Assembly (NCBI GenBank): GCA_002438785.1
Contig: DJQS01000009.1
Location: 1 to 41,772 of the forward strand
Origin: Caryophanales bacterium UBA6380
Lineage (GTDB): Bacteria; Bacillota_I; Bacilli_A; RFN20; CAG-826
Direction: 5' to 3'
Length of the DNA stretch: 41,772 bases
Shown here: positions 30,449-41,400 of the stretch, piece after piece
How positions within the stretch are numbered: the stretch's first letter is position 1
How the letters are laid out: every line of letters starts with the position of its first letter
Notes under the pieces: model-generated
What the model was told of the DNA's origin: nothing
The model's database searches: none
Seen by the model: only the letters and a program-made list of their open reading frames with translations
Position numbers and translations under genes: made by a program

Positions 30449-32065
30449 TTACTTATTATTAATTGCTGCACCAATAAAACCTACAAACAATGGATGAGGA
30501 AGTAATGGTCGAGATTGAAATTCAGGATGATATTGACATGCTACAAAAAATGGATGATTTTTAAGTTCAATTAATTCACACAAATTTGTTTGTGGATTTA
30601 CACCACTAAATATAACTCCATTTTTTTCAAATAAAGATTTAAATTCATTATTAAATTCATATCTATGTCTATGTCTTTCTTTGATTAAATCTTGTTTATA
30701 TAAATCATGAGCTTTAGTATTTGGCAAAATCTTACATTCATATTCGCCAAGTCTCATTGTTCCACCTAATTTAATACCTTTATATTGATCTGGTAAATAA
30801 TCAATTATTTTATTAGTAGTATCAGGATTAAATTCTGTAGAATTAGCATCTTTTAATCCTAAAACATCTTGGGCAATTTCAATTAAAGATAACTGCATAC
30901 CTAAACATAATCCTAAAAATGGGATATTGTTTTCTCTAGCATATTTAATAGCCATCTTTTTCCCTTCAGTTCCACGTGTTCCAAATCCACCAGGAACAAT
31001 TATGCCTTTAGCATCCTTAAAAACTTCTTTAGGATCTTCGCTTTCAAGTTTTTCACTATCGACCCATTTTATATTGACTTTTGTATCATAAACATATCCA
31101 GCATATTTTAATGATTCCATAACCGAAAGATAAGCATCATGTAATTTAACATATTTTCCAACTAAAGCAATAGTAACTTCTTTTTTAATATTCTTTATTT
31201 TTTTAATCAAAGCCTGCCAATCTGACATATCTGCATAAGATTTGCAGTTTAATTTAAGATGATCTACAATTAAATCATCAAGATGTTGTTTTTGTAAATT
31301 TAAGGCAACTTCATAAATAATATCAACATCTTTTACACTAATTACAGCTTCATCATTGACATTACAGAATAAAGCAACTTTCTTTTTGCTAGACTTATCA
31401 ATATCAACTTCAGTACGCAATAAAATTGCATCAGGTTGGATTCCTAAGGCTGTAAGTTCTTTTACACTATGTTGAGTTGGTTTAGTTTTAATTTCACCAC
31501 TAGTTTTTAAATAAGGAACTAAAGTATTGTGCATAAAAAATGTATTTTCATACCCTAATTCTCTACGTAATTGCCTAATTGCTTCAAAAAAAGGAAGAGA
31601 TTCAATATCACCAACTGTACCACCAATTTCTACAATACATACATCGGTATCACCTTTAGCGTTAAATCCATCATATAATCTTCTTTTAATTTCATTAGTA
31701 ATATGAGGAATAATTTGAATAGTAGCACCTAAAAATTCCCCTTTTCTTTCTTTATCTAAAACAGTTGTATAAACTTTTCCACTTGTAACACTACTTTCTT
31801 TAGTTAATGATGTATTGATAATTCTTTCATAATGACCTAAATCAAGATCGGTTTCAGCTCCATCTTTAGTAACGAATACTTCACCATGTTGATATGGTGA
31901 CATTGTTCCTGGATCAATATTTAAATATGGATCAAGTTTCATTGAAAAGATATTTAATCCTCTTCTTTTTAATAATCTACCAATACTAGCAGCACTTATT
32001 CCTTTTCCTAAACTTGATACAACTCCTCCCGTAACAAATATAAATTTCATCTTATTTTTCATCAT
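30449..32065 (-). CDS. pyrG: CTP synthase
   Basis: 538 residues; converts UTP to CTP with glutamine. The synthetase domain begins FIFVTGGVVSSLGKGISAASIG, with CVIEIGGTVGDIESLPFFEAIRQL. The C-terminal class I amidotransferase has GGFGTRGTEGKK, the nucleophile in FLGLCLGMQLSLIE, and the His-Glu pair in QYHPEFQSRPL. All catalytic parts are intact. AAGGGAAAG precedes the first ATG; starts at the second or fifth codon are also possible. The cell thus salvages uracil (uraA) and makes CTP itself. Confidence 0.97.
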   Translation of the reverse strand: MMKNKMKFIFVTGGVVSSLGKGISAASIGRLLKRRGLNIFSMKLDPYLNIDPGTMSPYQHGEVFVTKDGAETDLDLGHYERIINTSLTKESSVTSGKVYTTVLDKERKGEFLGATIQIIPHITNEIKRRLYDGFNAKGDTDVCIVEIGGTVGDIESLPFFEAIRQLRRELGYENTFFMHNTLVPYLKTSGEIKTKPTQHSVKELTALGIQPDAILLRTEVDIDKSSKKKVALFCNVNDEAVISVKDVDIIYEVALNLQKQHLDDLIVDHLKLNCKSYADMSDWQALIKKIKNIKKEVTIALVGKYVKLHDAYLSVMESLKYAGYVYDTKVNIKWVDSEKLESEDPKEVFKDAKGIIVPGGFGTRGTEGKKMAIKYARENNIPFLGLCLGMQLSLIEIAQDVLGLKDANSTEFNPDTTNKIIDYLPDQYKGIKLGGTMRLGEYECKILPNTKAHDLYKQDLIKERHRHRYEFNNEFKSLFEKNGVIFSGVNPQTNLCELIELKNHPFFVACQYHPEFQSRPLLPHPLFVGFIGAAINNK

Positions 32066-32137
32066 ATTCTTTCCCTTTTAAAAATAACTTTAATACTATA
32101 CAATATTTTTACTAAAAATTTAAGTTAGAAAGTATCA

Positions 32138-32875
32138 TCATTTAGAATTATTTTTAATATTGTATAAAATAATTCCACTAGCAATCGCTACATTTAAAGA
32201 TTCAATATTACTGATTGGTATTTTAATAGTAATATCAGCAAGATCTATTATATTTTTATCAACACCTTGTCCTTCATTTCCAAATACAATTATAAATTTA
32301 GAATTATTATCTATTTTAAAATCTTTTAAAAAAATAGATTCATTTCTTAAAGCAGTTACTATAATTTTATAGCCTTCTTTTTTAAGTTCTTTTAAATATT
32401 CAAAATTAGATTCAATAATATTTAAATTAAAAATTGCCCCTTGAGATGATTGAATTACTTTTTGATTATATTTATAAGATGTTTCTTGATCGACTAATAT
32501 ATCAAAATATGAAAAAGCTAATGCAGTACGAAATATAGTCCCAACATTACCAGGATCTTGAACTCTATTTAAATAAATTAAAATATTACCTTTAGGTCTA
32601 GTTTCTTTTTTTAATTTAACTAAGCCAATCATTCGTGAAATAGATTTTCCACTACTAAGTTTTTTTAATATTTCATCACTAACAATATATTGATCAACAT
32701 TATAATCTTTATTTTCTTTAGTAACTAAAATAGCTAATAGATAATCTTTAGCTTCTTTAATTAAATGTTCATTTTCTATCAAAGCTTTATTTTCTTTTTT
32801 TAAAAATGATATATCTTTAAGCTTATATAGATATTTAATAAACTCATTATTAGTACTTTTAATTTCTTTAATCAT
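32138..32875 (-). CDS. TrmH/RlmB-family RNA 2'-O-ribose methyltransferase
   Basis: 245 residues: an N-terminal RNA-binding extension (1 to about 95) and a SPOUT domain with RVQDPGNVGTIFRTALAF, IIVFGNEGQGVDKNI and IPISNIESLNVAIASGIILY. It probably methylates rRNA or tRNA ribose; the site cannot be read from the sequence. Its ATG overlaps the stop of the YgjP-like gene (ATGA), so the two are coupled. Confidence 0.9.
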   Translation of the reverse strand: MIKEIKSTNNEFIKYLYKLKDISFLKKENKALIENEHLIKEAKDYLLAILVTKENKDYNVDQYIVSDEILKKLSSGKSISRMIGLVKLKKETRPKGNILIYLNRVQDPGNVGTIFRTALAFSYFDILVDQETSYKYNQKVIQSSQGAIFNLNIIESNFEYLKELKKEGYKIIVTALRNESIFLKDFKIDNNSKFIIVFGNEGQGVDKNIIDLADITIKIPISNIESLNVAIASGIILYNIKNNSK

Positions 32876-33510
32876 TTAATAATTCCTCTTTTAAGTTTGT
32901 AATCGACTTCTCTATAATTAGGCATATATTTATAAATCTCTTTATAAAAATTAGCTTGATGATTTCTTTCTTTATCATGAGCTAATTCATGAATTACTAA
33001 ACTTGTTATAATTTCTTCACTATAATGAATTAAGATTATATTCATCGAAATTGTATTACTTCTAATACTATTAGAACCAAATCTAGTTTTATAAAAACCG
33101 ATTTTTAGTTTATAAACCCTGCTAATCCCCATTATTTTACGATATTTTTCAAGTAGTGAATAAAAATAAGGAAAAACTATTTTCTTAATTCTTTTATAAA
33201 AATCTTCTTTATTAATAAATAAAATTTGATGGCCCATTACATTAATAAAACCATCATTAAAATAAATAAATTCACCTAAAATATAAATACCATCTTTTTT
33301 AAAAAATTTATCCTCACTAATATTACGTTTAATTAAACTTTTAGCATATTTATTCAAACCTTCGATTATTCTTTTTTTACTTATTCCATAAGGTGAAGAA
33401 ATTAAAAATTTATTATCTTTAAATTTATAAATAATGTTTTTAATTCTTTTATAAGTAATAATTACATCATACTTATTATCGTTAACTTCATATTGAATTA
33501 CTTCATTCAT
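32872..33510 (-). CDS. YgjP-like (DUF45/WLM) zinc metalloprotease
   Basis: 212 residues. The zinc site is His174-Glu-x2-His178 in VIHELAHDKERNH, with His184 as probable third ligand. Upstream, RFGSNSIRSNTISMNIILIHY corresponds to the RWGSCS-type strand of the family. Substrate unknown; YgjP relatives resemble SprT-like proteases. No Shine-Dalgarno; TATAAT (plus strand 33519-33524) lies 8 nt before the ATG. Coupled to the methyltransferase gene. Confidence 0.85.
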   Translation of the reverse strand: MNEVIQYEVNDNKYDVIITYKRIKNIIYKFKDNKFLISSPYGISKKRIIEGLNKYAKSLIKRNISEDKFFKKDGIYILGEFIYFNDGFINVMGHQILFINKEDFYKRIKKIVFPYFYSLLEKYRKIMGISRVYKLKIGFYKTRFGSNSIRSNTISMNIILIHYSEEIITSLVIHELAHDKERNHQANFYKEIYKYMPNYREVDYKLKRGIIK

Positions 33511-33530
33511 AATTTAATATTATAGCTAAA

Positions 33531-34790
33531 TTATTTATCATAGTCTAACCATAAACCACCATGTAAACGATGTAATTCTTCAGTTACTAAAAACCATTTA
33601 ATAACACTATTTCTTTTTGGATAAAATTCAATAAATTCACCACCAACAAATGTATAAAATCTTGAACAATCAGTACACATTCCATAAGTAGGAACATCTT
33701 TTAAATTTATTTTAAAATTAAATTCTTCATTATTTCTTTTTCCAGTAAAACTAATTCCAGAATGGTCTATTCTTAAAAGTCCTTTGCCTTCAATATTTGA
33801 AGTTTTTAACTTTTTTAAAAACTTATATTTTGGTAAAAATCCTATTTCTACTTCATCTTCTAAATAAAAATTGTTATTTTTAATTTCATTAATAACATCT
33901 TTTCTTTGCTTATCAAATAAATCACTAGGTGTGTAATCTAATTTATTATGATTTATATCATATAAATCATAATAATTATCCATAGTAATTTTAAATCCAC
34001 AAGTAGGACAAAATAATGAATTGTTATCACTATTCATTTTAAATTCTTCTTTACAATTAGGACATTTATATAATAATTGATGAATATTTTTACATATTTC
34101 ATTACTTTTATAATAGATATGATTATGCTTATTAAAAGCATAATCATCCATTACTACTTCTTTATTTAATATTGAAGTTATTTCTTCATTTGATAATTTA
34201 TTTAAACTATCAACATCAAACAATTTTTTATATGTAACTTTAACTTCTCCTAAACGATCATTTAAATTATATTTTGGACTAGTTAAATATCCTCCATCAA
34301 TATGAGCTAAATAAACTGGTACTTTTAAAAATTTAAATAACTTAGCACTTCCTAAAGCGACAGGTTGAGAATGCCCACTAATTGAACTCATTCCTTCAGG
34401 AAAAATACAAACTCTCCCTTTTTTATTAATTACTCTTTTAATTTCAATAATTGTATAAATATCAGGAGTAAAATTCTTTTTAGGAATAACATTAAGTAAT
34501 TTAAATACTCCATGTAAATGACTTCTAAAAAATTCATTATAACCAGCAACATAATTTAAAGTTTTAGGAAGTAAAGGAATAGCAGTAAAAATATAATCTA
34601 ATCTACTAGCATGATTTGAAATTAAAATAAATGAACCTGGTTCATCTTTTATATTATCAATAAATTCATATTTTAGATTATATTTTTTACTTATCGTAAA
34701 TTTCCATAAATAACCTAATAAATTATAGATAATTTTATTTGGAGGAGTAAGTCTTCGACTATGTAATTTTTGTTCAATTGTTTTTTTCAT
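33531..34790 (-). CDS. PlsC-type lysophospholipid acyltransferase with C-terminal zinc ribbon
   Basis: 419 residues, longer than usual (about 200-250). The acyltransferase domain has NHASRLD (His60, Asp65 of HX4D), the FFRS region and FPEGMSS (130-136). After about 230 comes a zinc ribbon with Cys243-x2-Cys246 and Cys261-x2-Cys264, then an extra domain of about 150 residues (LLRIDHSGISFTGKRNNEEF, VPTYGMCTDCSRFYTFVGG) with two more cysteines. It would acylate lysophosphatidic acid, with gpsA supplying the backbone precursor. The role of the extension is unknown. Confidence 0.85.
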   Translation of the reverse strand: MKKTIEQKLHSRRLTPPNKIIYNLLGYLWKFTISKKYNLKYEFIDNIKDEPGSFILISNHASRLDYIFTAIPLLPKTLNYVAGYNEFFRSHLHGVFKLLNVIPKKNFTPDIYTIIEIKRVINKKGRVCIFPEGMSSISGHSQPVALGSAKLFKFLKVPVYLAHIDGGYLTSPKYNLNDRLGEVKVTYKKLFDVDSLNKLSNEEITSILNKEVVMDDYAFNKHNHIYYKSNEICKNIHQLLYKCPNCKEEFKMNSDNNSLFCPTCGFKITMDNYYDLYDINHNKLDYTPSDLFDKQRKDVINEIKNNNFYLEDEVEIGFLPKYKFLKKLKTSNIEGKGLLRIDHSGISFTGKRNNEEFNFKINLKDVPTYGMCTDCSRFYTFVGGEFIEFYPKRNSVIKWFLVTEELHRLHGGLWLDYDK

Positions 34791-34835
34791 ATTTATTCCT
34801 TTTGTTTAATTATAATAATAAATTGACAATTATAA

Positions 34836-34876
34836 AACAAAAAACTCTTTTAATTATATAAAAATTAAAAGAGTTT
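34836..34876 (-). terminator. Terminator of the lipoprotein operon
   Basis: AAACTCTTTTAATT (34842-34855), 7-base loop, AATTAAAAGAGTTT (34863-34876): 14 bp without mismatch. On the minus strand it is followed by a T run (plus strand A run 34836-34844). It lies 32 nt after the stop of the last lipoprotein gene. Confidence 0.85.
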
Positions 34877-34907
34877 AGAAATCAAGTAATTAATTAAATT
34901 ACTATTA

Positions 34908-36215
34908 TTATTTTAAAGTACCAATACTAGTTTTATTAACATCATAAACTTCAATAGTTAATGATTCATCATTAATCAACTTACAATCAAATTTATATGT
35001 TAAATTTGTTTTATCGAACGTAAAAGTAACTTCTTTCCATTGATATCTTAAAAAAACATCAGTAGAAATATTAGCTAAAGTAACAATAATCTCATCATCA
35101 TCAATTAAATATGTATTATCATCAACTTTACTAGCTCCAATTGTATTAACATTCCAATATAAATCAGCAAAACTATTTATACAATCAAAGACATCATATT
35201 TAGTATTACCAGCATCAGTTTGATAAACATCTCCAATTATAATTTTACCTGTATCTTCTTCATATAAAAATTCTTTTACAGGATCACCATCTTTTTCAAC
35301 AATTAAACCAATATCCGATTCATCATTACTTTTACTACTATAATAGGCAGATTTAGTAAATTTACTTATAACTTCAAAATTATAATCATTGCCATTACCA
35401 CTAATTTTATAATTAGTCTTAACCTTGACAGTATAATTTCTCATATTTTTAAGAGATTGAAGATAAGTAAATATCGTATCATCTTTATTTACACGAATCT
35501 TACCTTTATTGTGATCTTTAAAAAAGAAATCAAATGCACTAGGAATTTTAGTTGTATCAATATCACTAAACGTCATAACACTAGCTTGCCTAAGGCCTGC
35601 AGATTTAACAAAATCTATGCAAAACTCAAGGTTTTTATCAGAATTATATCTAAAATACATATCATTTACATTAGATAATTGATATCCATTATTTGATCCA
35701 CTTAGAGCATACCCAAACATTGAAAACATCACTTTAGCATCATCTGAATTAGTATTAGCAATATATAATTTATCATCGACTAAACTATAATTTTTAGCTT
35801 CTAATGTTAAATCCTTTAAACTATATGTAACGTTTTCATATAAACCATGGATATAATCTCCACTATTTTCATCTTGTTCATAATATCCATAAGTTACAAT
35901 TTTGTTACTAGCACTATTAATTTTAACGTTATAAATTCCTAAATCATCTTCAATATAAGCGGTGTAAATATTTTTACTACTCCCATCAAAATTAAAGGCA
36001 TAAAAATTAGGCATAAACCATTGATTAAGTTCACCTAAATCATCTTTACAATGAATAGTATAATTAGAATTAGTTTTTAATAAATTTAATGTATCAAATA
36101 TATTAGTATCATTTTTTTTATTATCACCATTATTATTAGAACAAGCTAATAAATTACTACTTAAAATAAATAATAAACTAGCTTTACTTACTTTCTTTAT
36201 AACATCTATATTCAT
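34908..36215 (-). CDS. Lipoprotein, unknown function
   Basis: 435 residues from the ATG at 36215 (MNIDVIKKVSK), chosen because GGAG lies 9 nt upstream and the signal peptide starts there; a longer TTG-started frame to 36251 has no ribosome site. Lipobox LLAC (Cys near 25) is followed by a long mixed beta exported region of two similar-looking halves, each opening with a phrase like SNYTIHCK or NYTVKVKTNY. No family recognised. It overlaps the end of the preceding Ig-like lipoprotein gene by 32 nt. Confidence 0.75.
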   Translation of the reverse strand: MNIDVIKKVSKASLLFILSSNLLACSNNNGDNKKNDTNIFDTLNLLKTNSNYTIHCKDDLGELNQWFMPNFYAFNFDGSSKNIYTAYIEDDLGIYNVKINSASNKIVTYGYYEQDENSGDYIHGLYENVTYSLKDLTLEAKNYSLVDDKLYIANTNSDDAKVMFSMFGYALSGSNNGYQLSNVNDMYFRYNSDKNLEFCIDFVKSAGLRQASVMTFSDIDTTKIPSAFDFFFKDHNKGKIRVNKDDTIFTYLQSLKNMRNYTVKVKTNYKISGNGNDYNFEVISKFTKSAYYSSKSNDESDIGLIVEKDGDPVKEFLYEEDTGKIIIGDVYQTDAGNTKYDVFDCINSFADLYWNVNTIGASKVDDNTYLIDDDEIIVTLANISTDVFLRYQWKEVTFTFDKTNLTYKFDCKLINDESLTIEVYDVNKTSIGTLK

Positions 36216-38436
36216 ATGTTTCATCTCCATAATCTTCACTTTCATACACAAATTGTAGTTTAAAGGAACTAATATCTTTATTATCTAAAGTAATAGATAA
36301 ATCAGTAAAATATCCATTTTTAGAATAACTAACCCCAGTTAGATTAATTTTACCTTTATTTATAACATATTTGAAGTTAAAACTATCATAAACCTTACTA
36401 CCTGAATAAATATCGACAGTTCCAACATTAGTAGTTTCTTCTTCTTTAAAAGTAACTACAACTTTATTTAAATAATTACCACTAATCGTTCCTATAAAAT
36501 TATTACTTGTTAGAATTGTTCTAATTTCAGCATCAGTCAATTCTTTGATGATTGTAACTACTTTTTCAGTATTTAATTTAGGATTAGCTTCACTAGTAAT
36601 AAGTAAGGTAACTTTTCTAGTTTCAGTAATTGCTTCTTTAATTGGTTTAAGAGTATAACTTCCATAAGTATTTTTAGTTAATGTTGCAAAAGAAGTTGAA
36701 TCATTTTTAAGAGCAACAACTAAATCATCTTGAGCACCACTAGGATTAACACTAACTTTAAAAGTCATTGATTCATTACTAGCTATCGTCTCTTTAAAAT
36801 CACTAGAAAAAGAAACACCTATTGCATCTTTATAAATAACTTTTAATGTATATTCTTTAGTTACATTCTTACTTTTTAAAGTAATGACACTTTCTCCAAC
36901 GCTATCAGCCATTAAGCATAATTTATTTTCACTGATTCTAAGAACATCAGGATTACTACTATTAATAATTTCAACTCGATCAATTGAAGTACTTGCATCA
37001 CTAGGTAAAAAATTAGTCACATCATAAACAATCGTATCATTTAGATAGAAAGTAGTACCTACTTCACCAGTTGAATTATTTCTAAAAGTAACATCAAAAT
37101 CACTAAAGTAGAAATTATTATAATTAATTGATGGGTTATCTTCTTTTACCTTTTCACCTACTTCATAATTTAAATTAAGGCGATGATACTCATAAGGAGT
37201 AGCATCATTAACTATATTAAAATTATCATCTAAATCATCTTCATTATAGACACTATGATCATAAATAATTTCTTTAAAATTATCCTTATTAAAACTAATT
37301 GATAATCTATAAGTTTCTTTTGTTGTCGTAGTTTTTTTATTTAAAGCTAAAAGAACTTTATTATTATCTACACTAATACTTGTATAAGGGGCACTATAAG
37401 TATTTAAGAATACACCATCAATAATCTCATTTTGTAAATATTCACCAATTCCATAAGTATATTTGCTTACATAAGTATCATAATAAAATGCCATCATATT
37501 AGTCATTTTATTGGCTTCATCTAAACTTAAATCATTATAATCATCGCCAATTTTTTGATAACTTTTATTAGTTTTTTCACTACTTTTATTTACAGTATAT
37601 AAATATTTATCATCTTTACCATAATAAAGAGTATAACTTTCGTTATTAAAATTAGTTATATTATTATAAATATGATCATTATAGATATTAAATGAATTTG
37701 TAAATGTTTGCTCAGTAGTTGATTTTCTTTTTATTTTATAAGTAAAATTACCACTATTAATATCTTTACTTTCATTAACTCTAGCTACACCAACTTCACC
37801 TAAATATTTATCATTATCTACTTCATATTCTTTGTTAGATACTTTAATTTCATAACTTAATTCACTAACTTTAGAATTAGCAGGATAAGAAATAGTTAAA
37901 GTTGAAGTTCCACTAGTTAAACCTTTAATAAGTCCAGTTTCACTTACACTTAATACACTAGTATTACTAGAAGTATATTGAAGTTCTTTATTTGTAACAT
38001 TACTAGGAGAAAAAGTCACATCTATTTGAATTTCCTCGTTAATTCCAATTATTTTTCTAGAAAATGATGAATCAATACTAGTAGCTAAAATATCATTTAC
38101 TACAACCTTTATGGTTTTAGATACATTATTACTTCCACTAATTACTAACTCGGTTTCACCTTGCTTAAGTCCAGTAATTTCTAAGGTAGAAGTATTAAAG
38201 TTTATTATAGATTTATCAAAACTAAATTTAAGTTTTGATAAATCATAATTAACTGGATCAGTAGTTATTTTAATAACTTCTTTACTTCCTATTTCTAAAT
38301 TAATTTCTTCTTTATCTACTTCAATAGATTTTAAAGTTTCTTTTATTTCATTATTAGAACAAGAAGTTAAATTAACTAAACTAATTGAACCTAATAATAA
38401 ACTACTTAATATTAATAAACTATATCTTTTTTTCAT
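36184..38436 (-). CDS. Large lipoprotein with BIG2-type Ig-like domains
   Basis: 750 residues; lipobox LTSC (Cys near 26). Two BIG2-like domains follow (about 32-115 and 116-200, with LKSIEVDKEEINLEIGSKEV, LEITGLKQGETELVISGS and GLIKGLTSGTSTLTISYP), and a third near 450-550 (NKLCLMADSVGESVITLKSK). Between and after them are larger beta-rich regions without known family. BIG2 domains occur in bacterial surface and adhesion proteins. Middle gene of a three-lipoprotein operon, 7 nt after the preceding stop. Confidence 0.85.
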   Translation of the reverse strand: MKKRYSLLILSSLLLGSISLVNLTSCSNNEIKETLKSIEVDKEEINLEIGSKEVIKITTDPVNYDLSKLKFSFDKSIINFNTSTLEITGLKQGETELVISGSNNVSKTIKVVVNDILATSIDSSFSRKIIGINEEIQIDVTFSPSNVTNKELQYTSSNTSVLSVSETGLIKGLTSGTSTLTISYPANSKVSELSYEIKVSNKEYEVDNDKYLGEVGVARVNESKDINSGNFTYKIKRKSTTEQTFTNSFNIYNDHIYNNITNFNNESYTLYYGKDDKYLYTVNKSSEKTNKSYQKIGDDYNDLSLDEANKMTNMMAFYYDTYVSKYTYGIGEYLQNEIIDGVFLNTYSAPYTSISVDNNKVLLALNKKTTTTKETYRLSISFNKDNFKEIIYDHSVYNEDDLDDNFNIVNDATPYEYHRLNLNYEVGEKVKEDNPSINYNNFYFSDFDVTFRNNSTGEVGTTFYLNDTIVYDVTNFLPSDASTSIDRVEIINSSNPDVLRISENKLCLMADSVGESVITLKSKNVTKEYTLKVIYKDAIGVSFSSDFKETIASNESMTFKVSVNPSGAQDDLVVALKNDSTSFATLTKNTYGSYTLKPIKEAITETRKVTLLITSEANPKLNTEKVVTIIKELTDAEIRTILTSNNFIGTISGNYLNKVVVTFKEEETTNVGTVDIYSGSKVYDSFNFKYVINKGKINLTGVSYSKNGYFTDLSITLDNKDISSFKLQFVYESEDYGDETYEYRCYKESK

Positions 38437-38443
38437 AAATTAC

Positions 38444-41400
38444 CTATTTAGCTACACCTTCAAAATGAATTGTTACACTAGAAGCTGGCATTACAAAGCT
38501 CCAATAATCCTTAGTTTTAGTTATACTCCAACGATTTATTTCCTTATTATTTTTATCATTAACAGGATAAAGATAAACTACGCTATATTTTGCTAAGATA
38601 TCTTCAGGGATAACAAAACTCATCCAAATCTTTGTTTCTTCTTTTGCACTTAAAAGCTGATTGTCAGAATCATAATTTGCAGCAGTTTCATGAATGAATA
38701 AATATTCACTTAAATCGCCAGATTTTTTGATTTCATATTTTTCATATTCTTTAGTTGAACAAGAAACAATAATATTTTCATTTGGCATTACAAATTTAAA
38801 TGATGCAGACGAATTATAATTTGATAAATCAGTAATTTCAATATTTTTTCCTGATTCAGTTAATACTTTAATAGTAGTCCCATCAATGCACTTATCTTCT
38901 TTATATGCATATTTAACTTCTAAATTAACCTGAATAGTATGCCCAACATACCCTTTACCAGTAGTAATGGTTGTGTAATTTTCTTTAAATGTGGCAGTTA
39001 CTTCAGCATTTTCAGCAAAAGTTAATGTATGACTTTCTTCTTCAGTATATGTTGGTGATAAGGTGAAATTACTAGAAGGAACAACAAAAGAATAAGTCGA
39101 ATCTTCATTTTTAGTCACTTCACCACCACTTGAAAGAGTAAATCCAGTTATTTTAAAGCCTGTATTTACTTTAATATTTGAAATTGTAATGGTTTCTCCA
39201 ACAGTTAAAATAGATTTATCATTAACTCTTGAATCAACTGAATCCTTTAAAGCCATTGAAGATATAGCCCCTTTGTTGTCAATAGAGATAGTACTTGTAC
39301 CAACATTAGTTGATTTAACAATTAAACTAACATCATTATTAGGCATTACAAAACTATATTTTGTTTTACTTCCATCAACTAATTTAATAGAAGTTCCATC
39401 ACTTAAAGAAACACTATCAATTTTATAACCAGGATTTCTAGTAATATCAAACTCAACAGTTTCATTAGCTGAAATATTATTAGTATCTAAACCACTAATT
39501 GTATAAGCTTCAGTTGATTCAGCACTAAATTTAAATAATTTTTGGACATCAAATGTTAATTTAATAGTTTCAACATCAGTTGGAACAGTGAAAGAATAAT
39601 ATTCATTATATGTGGAATATTCACATTCTTTACCCTCTTGATAATAAACATGATTTAATTTATAACCATCTTTTACTTTAATATAGACATAGCAAGTTCT
39701 ACCACCGACTATTTGAGTAACTCTACTATCGCCATAACTATTTTCAGAAAATTCAACGCTTTCAATATGTTCATTAGCTTCGTAAGTTAAAGATACTGCT
39801 TTGACTAATTTTAATTTAATACTTACATCACAATCTGGCATTTTAAACGAAATGGTATCACTAGCATTATCACAAGTTACACTTGGCTTAGTTAAATTTG
39901 GATCACTTAAGGTAATAGAATCTATAAAAGATGTATATCCATATTTTCCTTCATTTAAAACATATCCATTTTTAGTAGTAATTTTATAAGTAACTTTAGA
40001 GCCAACCGTTACATCTAAATCACCAATGACATCAATATTTGTAGCATCTTCAAAAGTTACCTTTTTAGTTCCAGTAACTTTAAAATTAACACTAAAAGTA
40101 ATAATTTCATCATTACTATAATTTTTATTTAATGTGTAACACTCGTAATAATTAGAAAATGAAAGATTAATTGGCGAATCACTATCTTTTTTAGTATATT
40201 GTAAAGATTCAACAATTGATCCTTTTTTTGTGCCAATATAAATCTTAATAGTTCCGTAATCATTTTCATAATAACCATTTTGAATACCAAAAATTTTATA
40301 ATCACTATTTACTTCTGGCAAAACTGCTTTAAATTTATTTGTTTTAGTTTCATCTACTGTTTTTAAAAATGCGCCTATGTAAATATCAATATCCTCACTT
40401 GGCATAGTAAATGTTAATGAAGCAGTTTTATTTTCAGCATCAACATTAGTTGACATTACTAAATTGTTATTAATATAAGCACCATAATCATATTTATTAA
40501 TTGGATCATAATTACCATTAGTTAATTTAAATGATATTGTAACTTCATTACCTTCAACAATTTCACTATTTATACTAATTCCTTCAATATTATCAACAAA
40601 ATTAATTGCTTGAATAGATAAAACCTTATACTTTTGAATAACTTTATGAGCATTACCTTCTATATTTACATCAGTATTTGGCATTATAAAGGTATATTCT
40701 TCGCCTTCTTTAATAGTCTTTAATGATACTCCAGGAGTATTAACAACTAATGAATCAAAAGCATATTTTTCTAATAATGTTAATTTAATAGTTATTTCTT
40801 TACCTTCAATTCCTTCACTAACTTCTTTATCTTTAAAATAGAATTTAGCAGATAATCCTTCTTCATTTATAAAATTTAAATTATGAGTTGGTATAGCTTC
40901 ATCAGTTAATGTTAAATTAACTTTATTATCAATCATAATAAATTTATATTCTTCACCACTAGTAATAGTTTCAATTTTAACATCATTACTAGTTAAACTT
41001 TTTACTCTACGATCATCTGTTTCATTAGTTAATAAAACATGAACTTCATCACCTTTTTTAGCACTAGTAACAACTTCATTATTAACTTTAAATGTAGTTT
41101 TAAATCCATTAACTTCATTAATAGTAATTTCTTTATTTTCATATACTTTATCAGTTAATGTAGCACTTATTGTTACATCGCTATTAGGCATAATAAAAGA
41201 ATATTTACTATTTTTAGTAATGGTAGTAACTCCTTCGTTACTACCATTAATTAATATTTGATCTATTTCTTTATCAACGTTAGTAATATTAACACTAATT
41301 GTTACAACATCCTTAGCCTTAGCTTTATTGACATCAGTTTTTAAAATATAATCTTTATTTTCTTCACATTGAATTTGATATGTTGCTTCAACTTTTTCAT

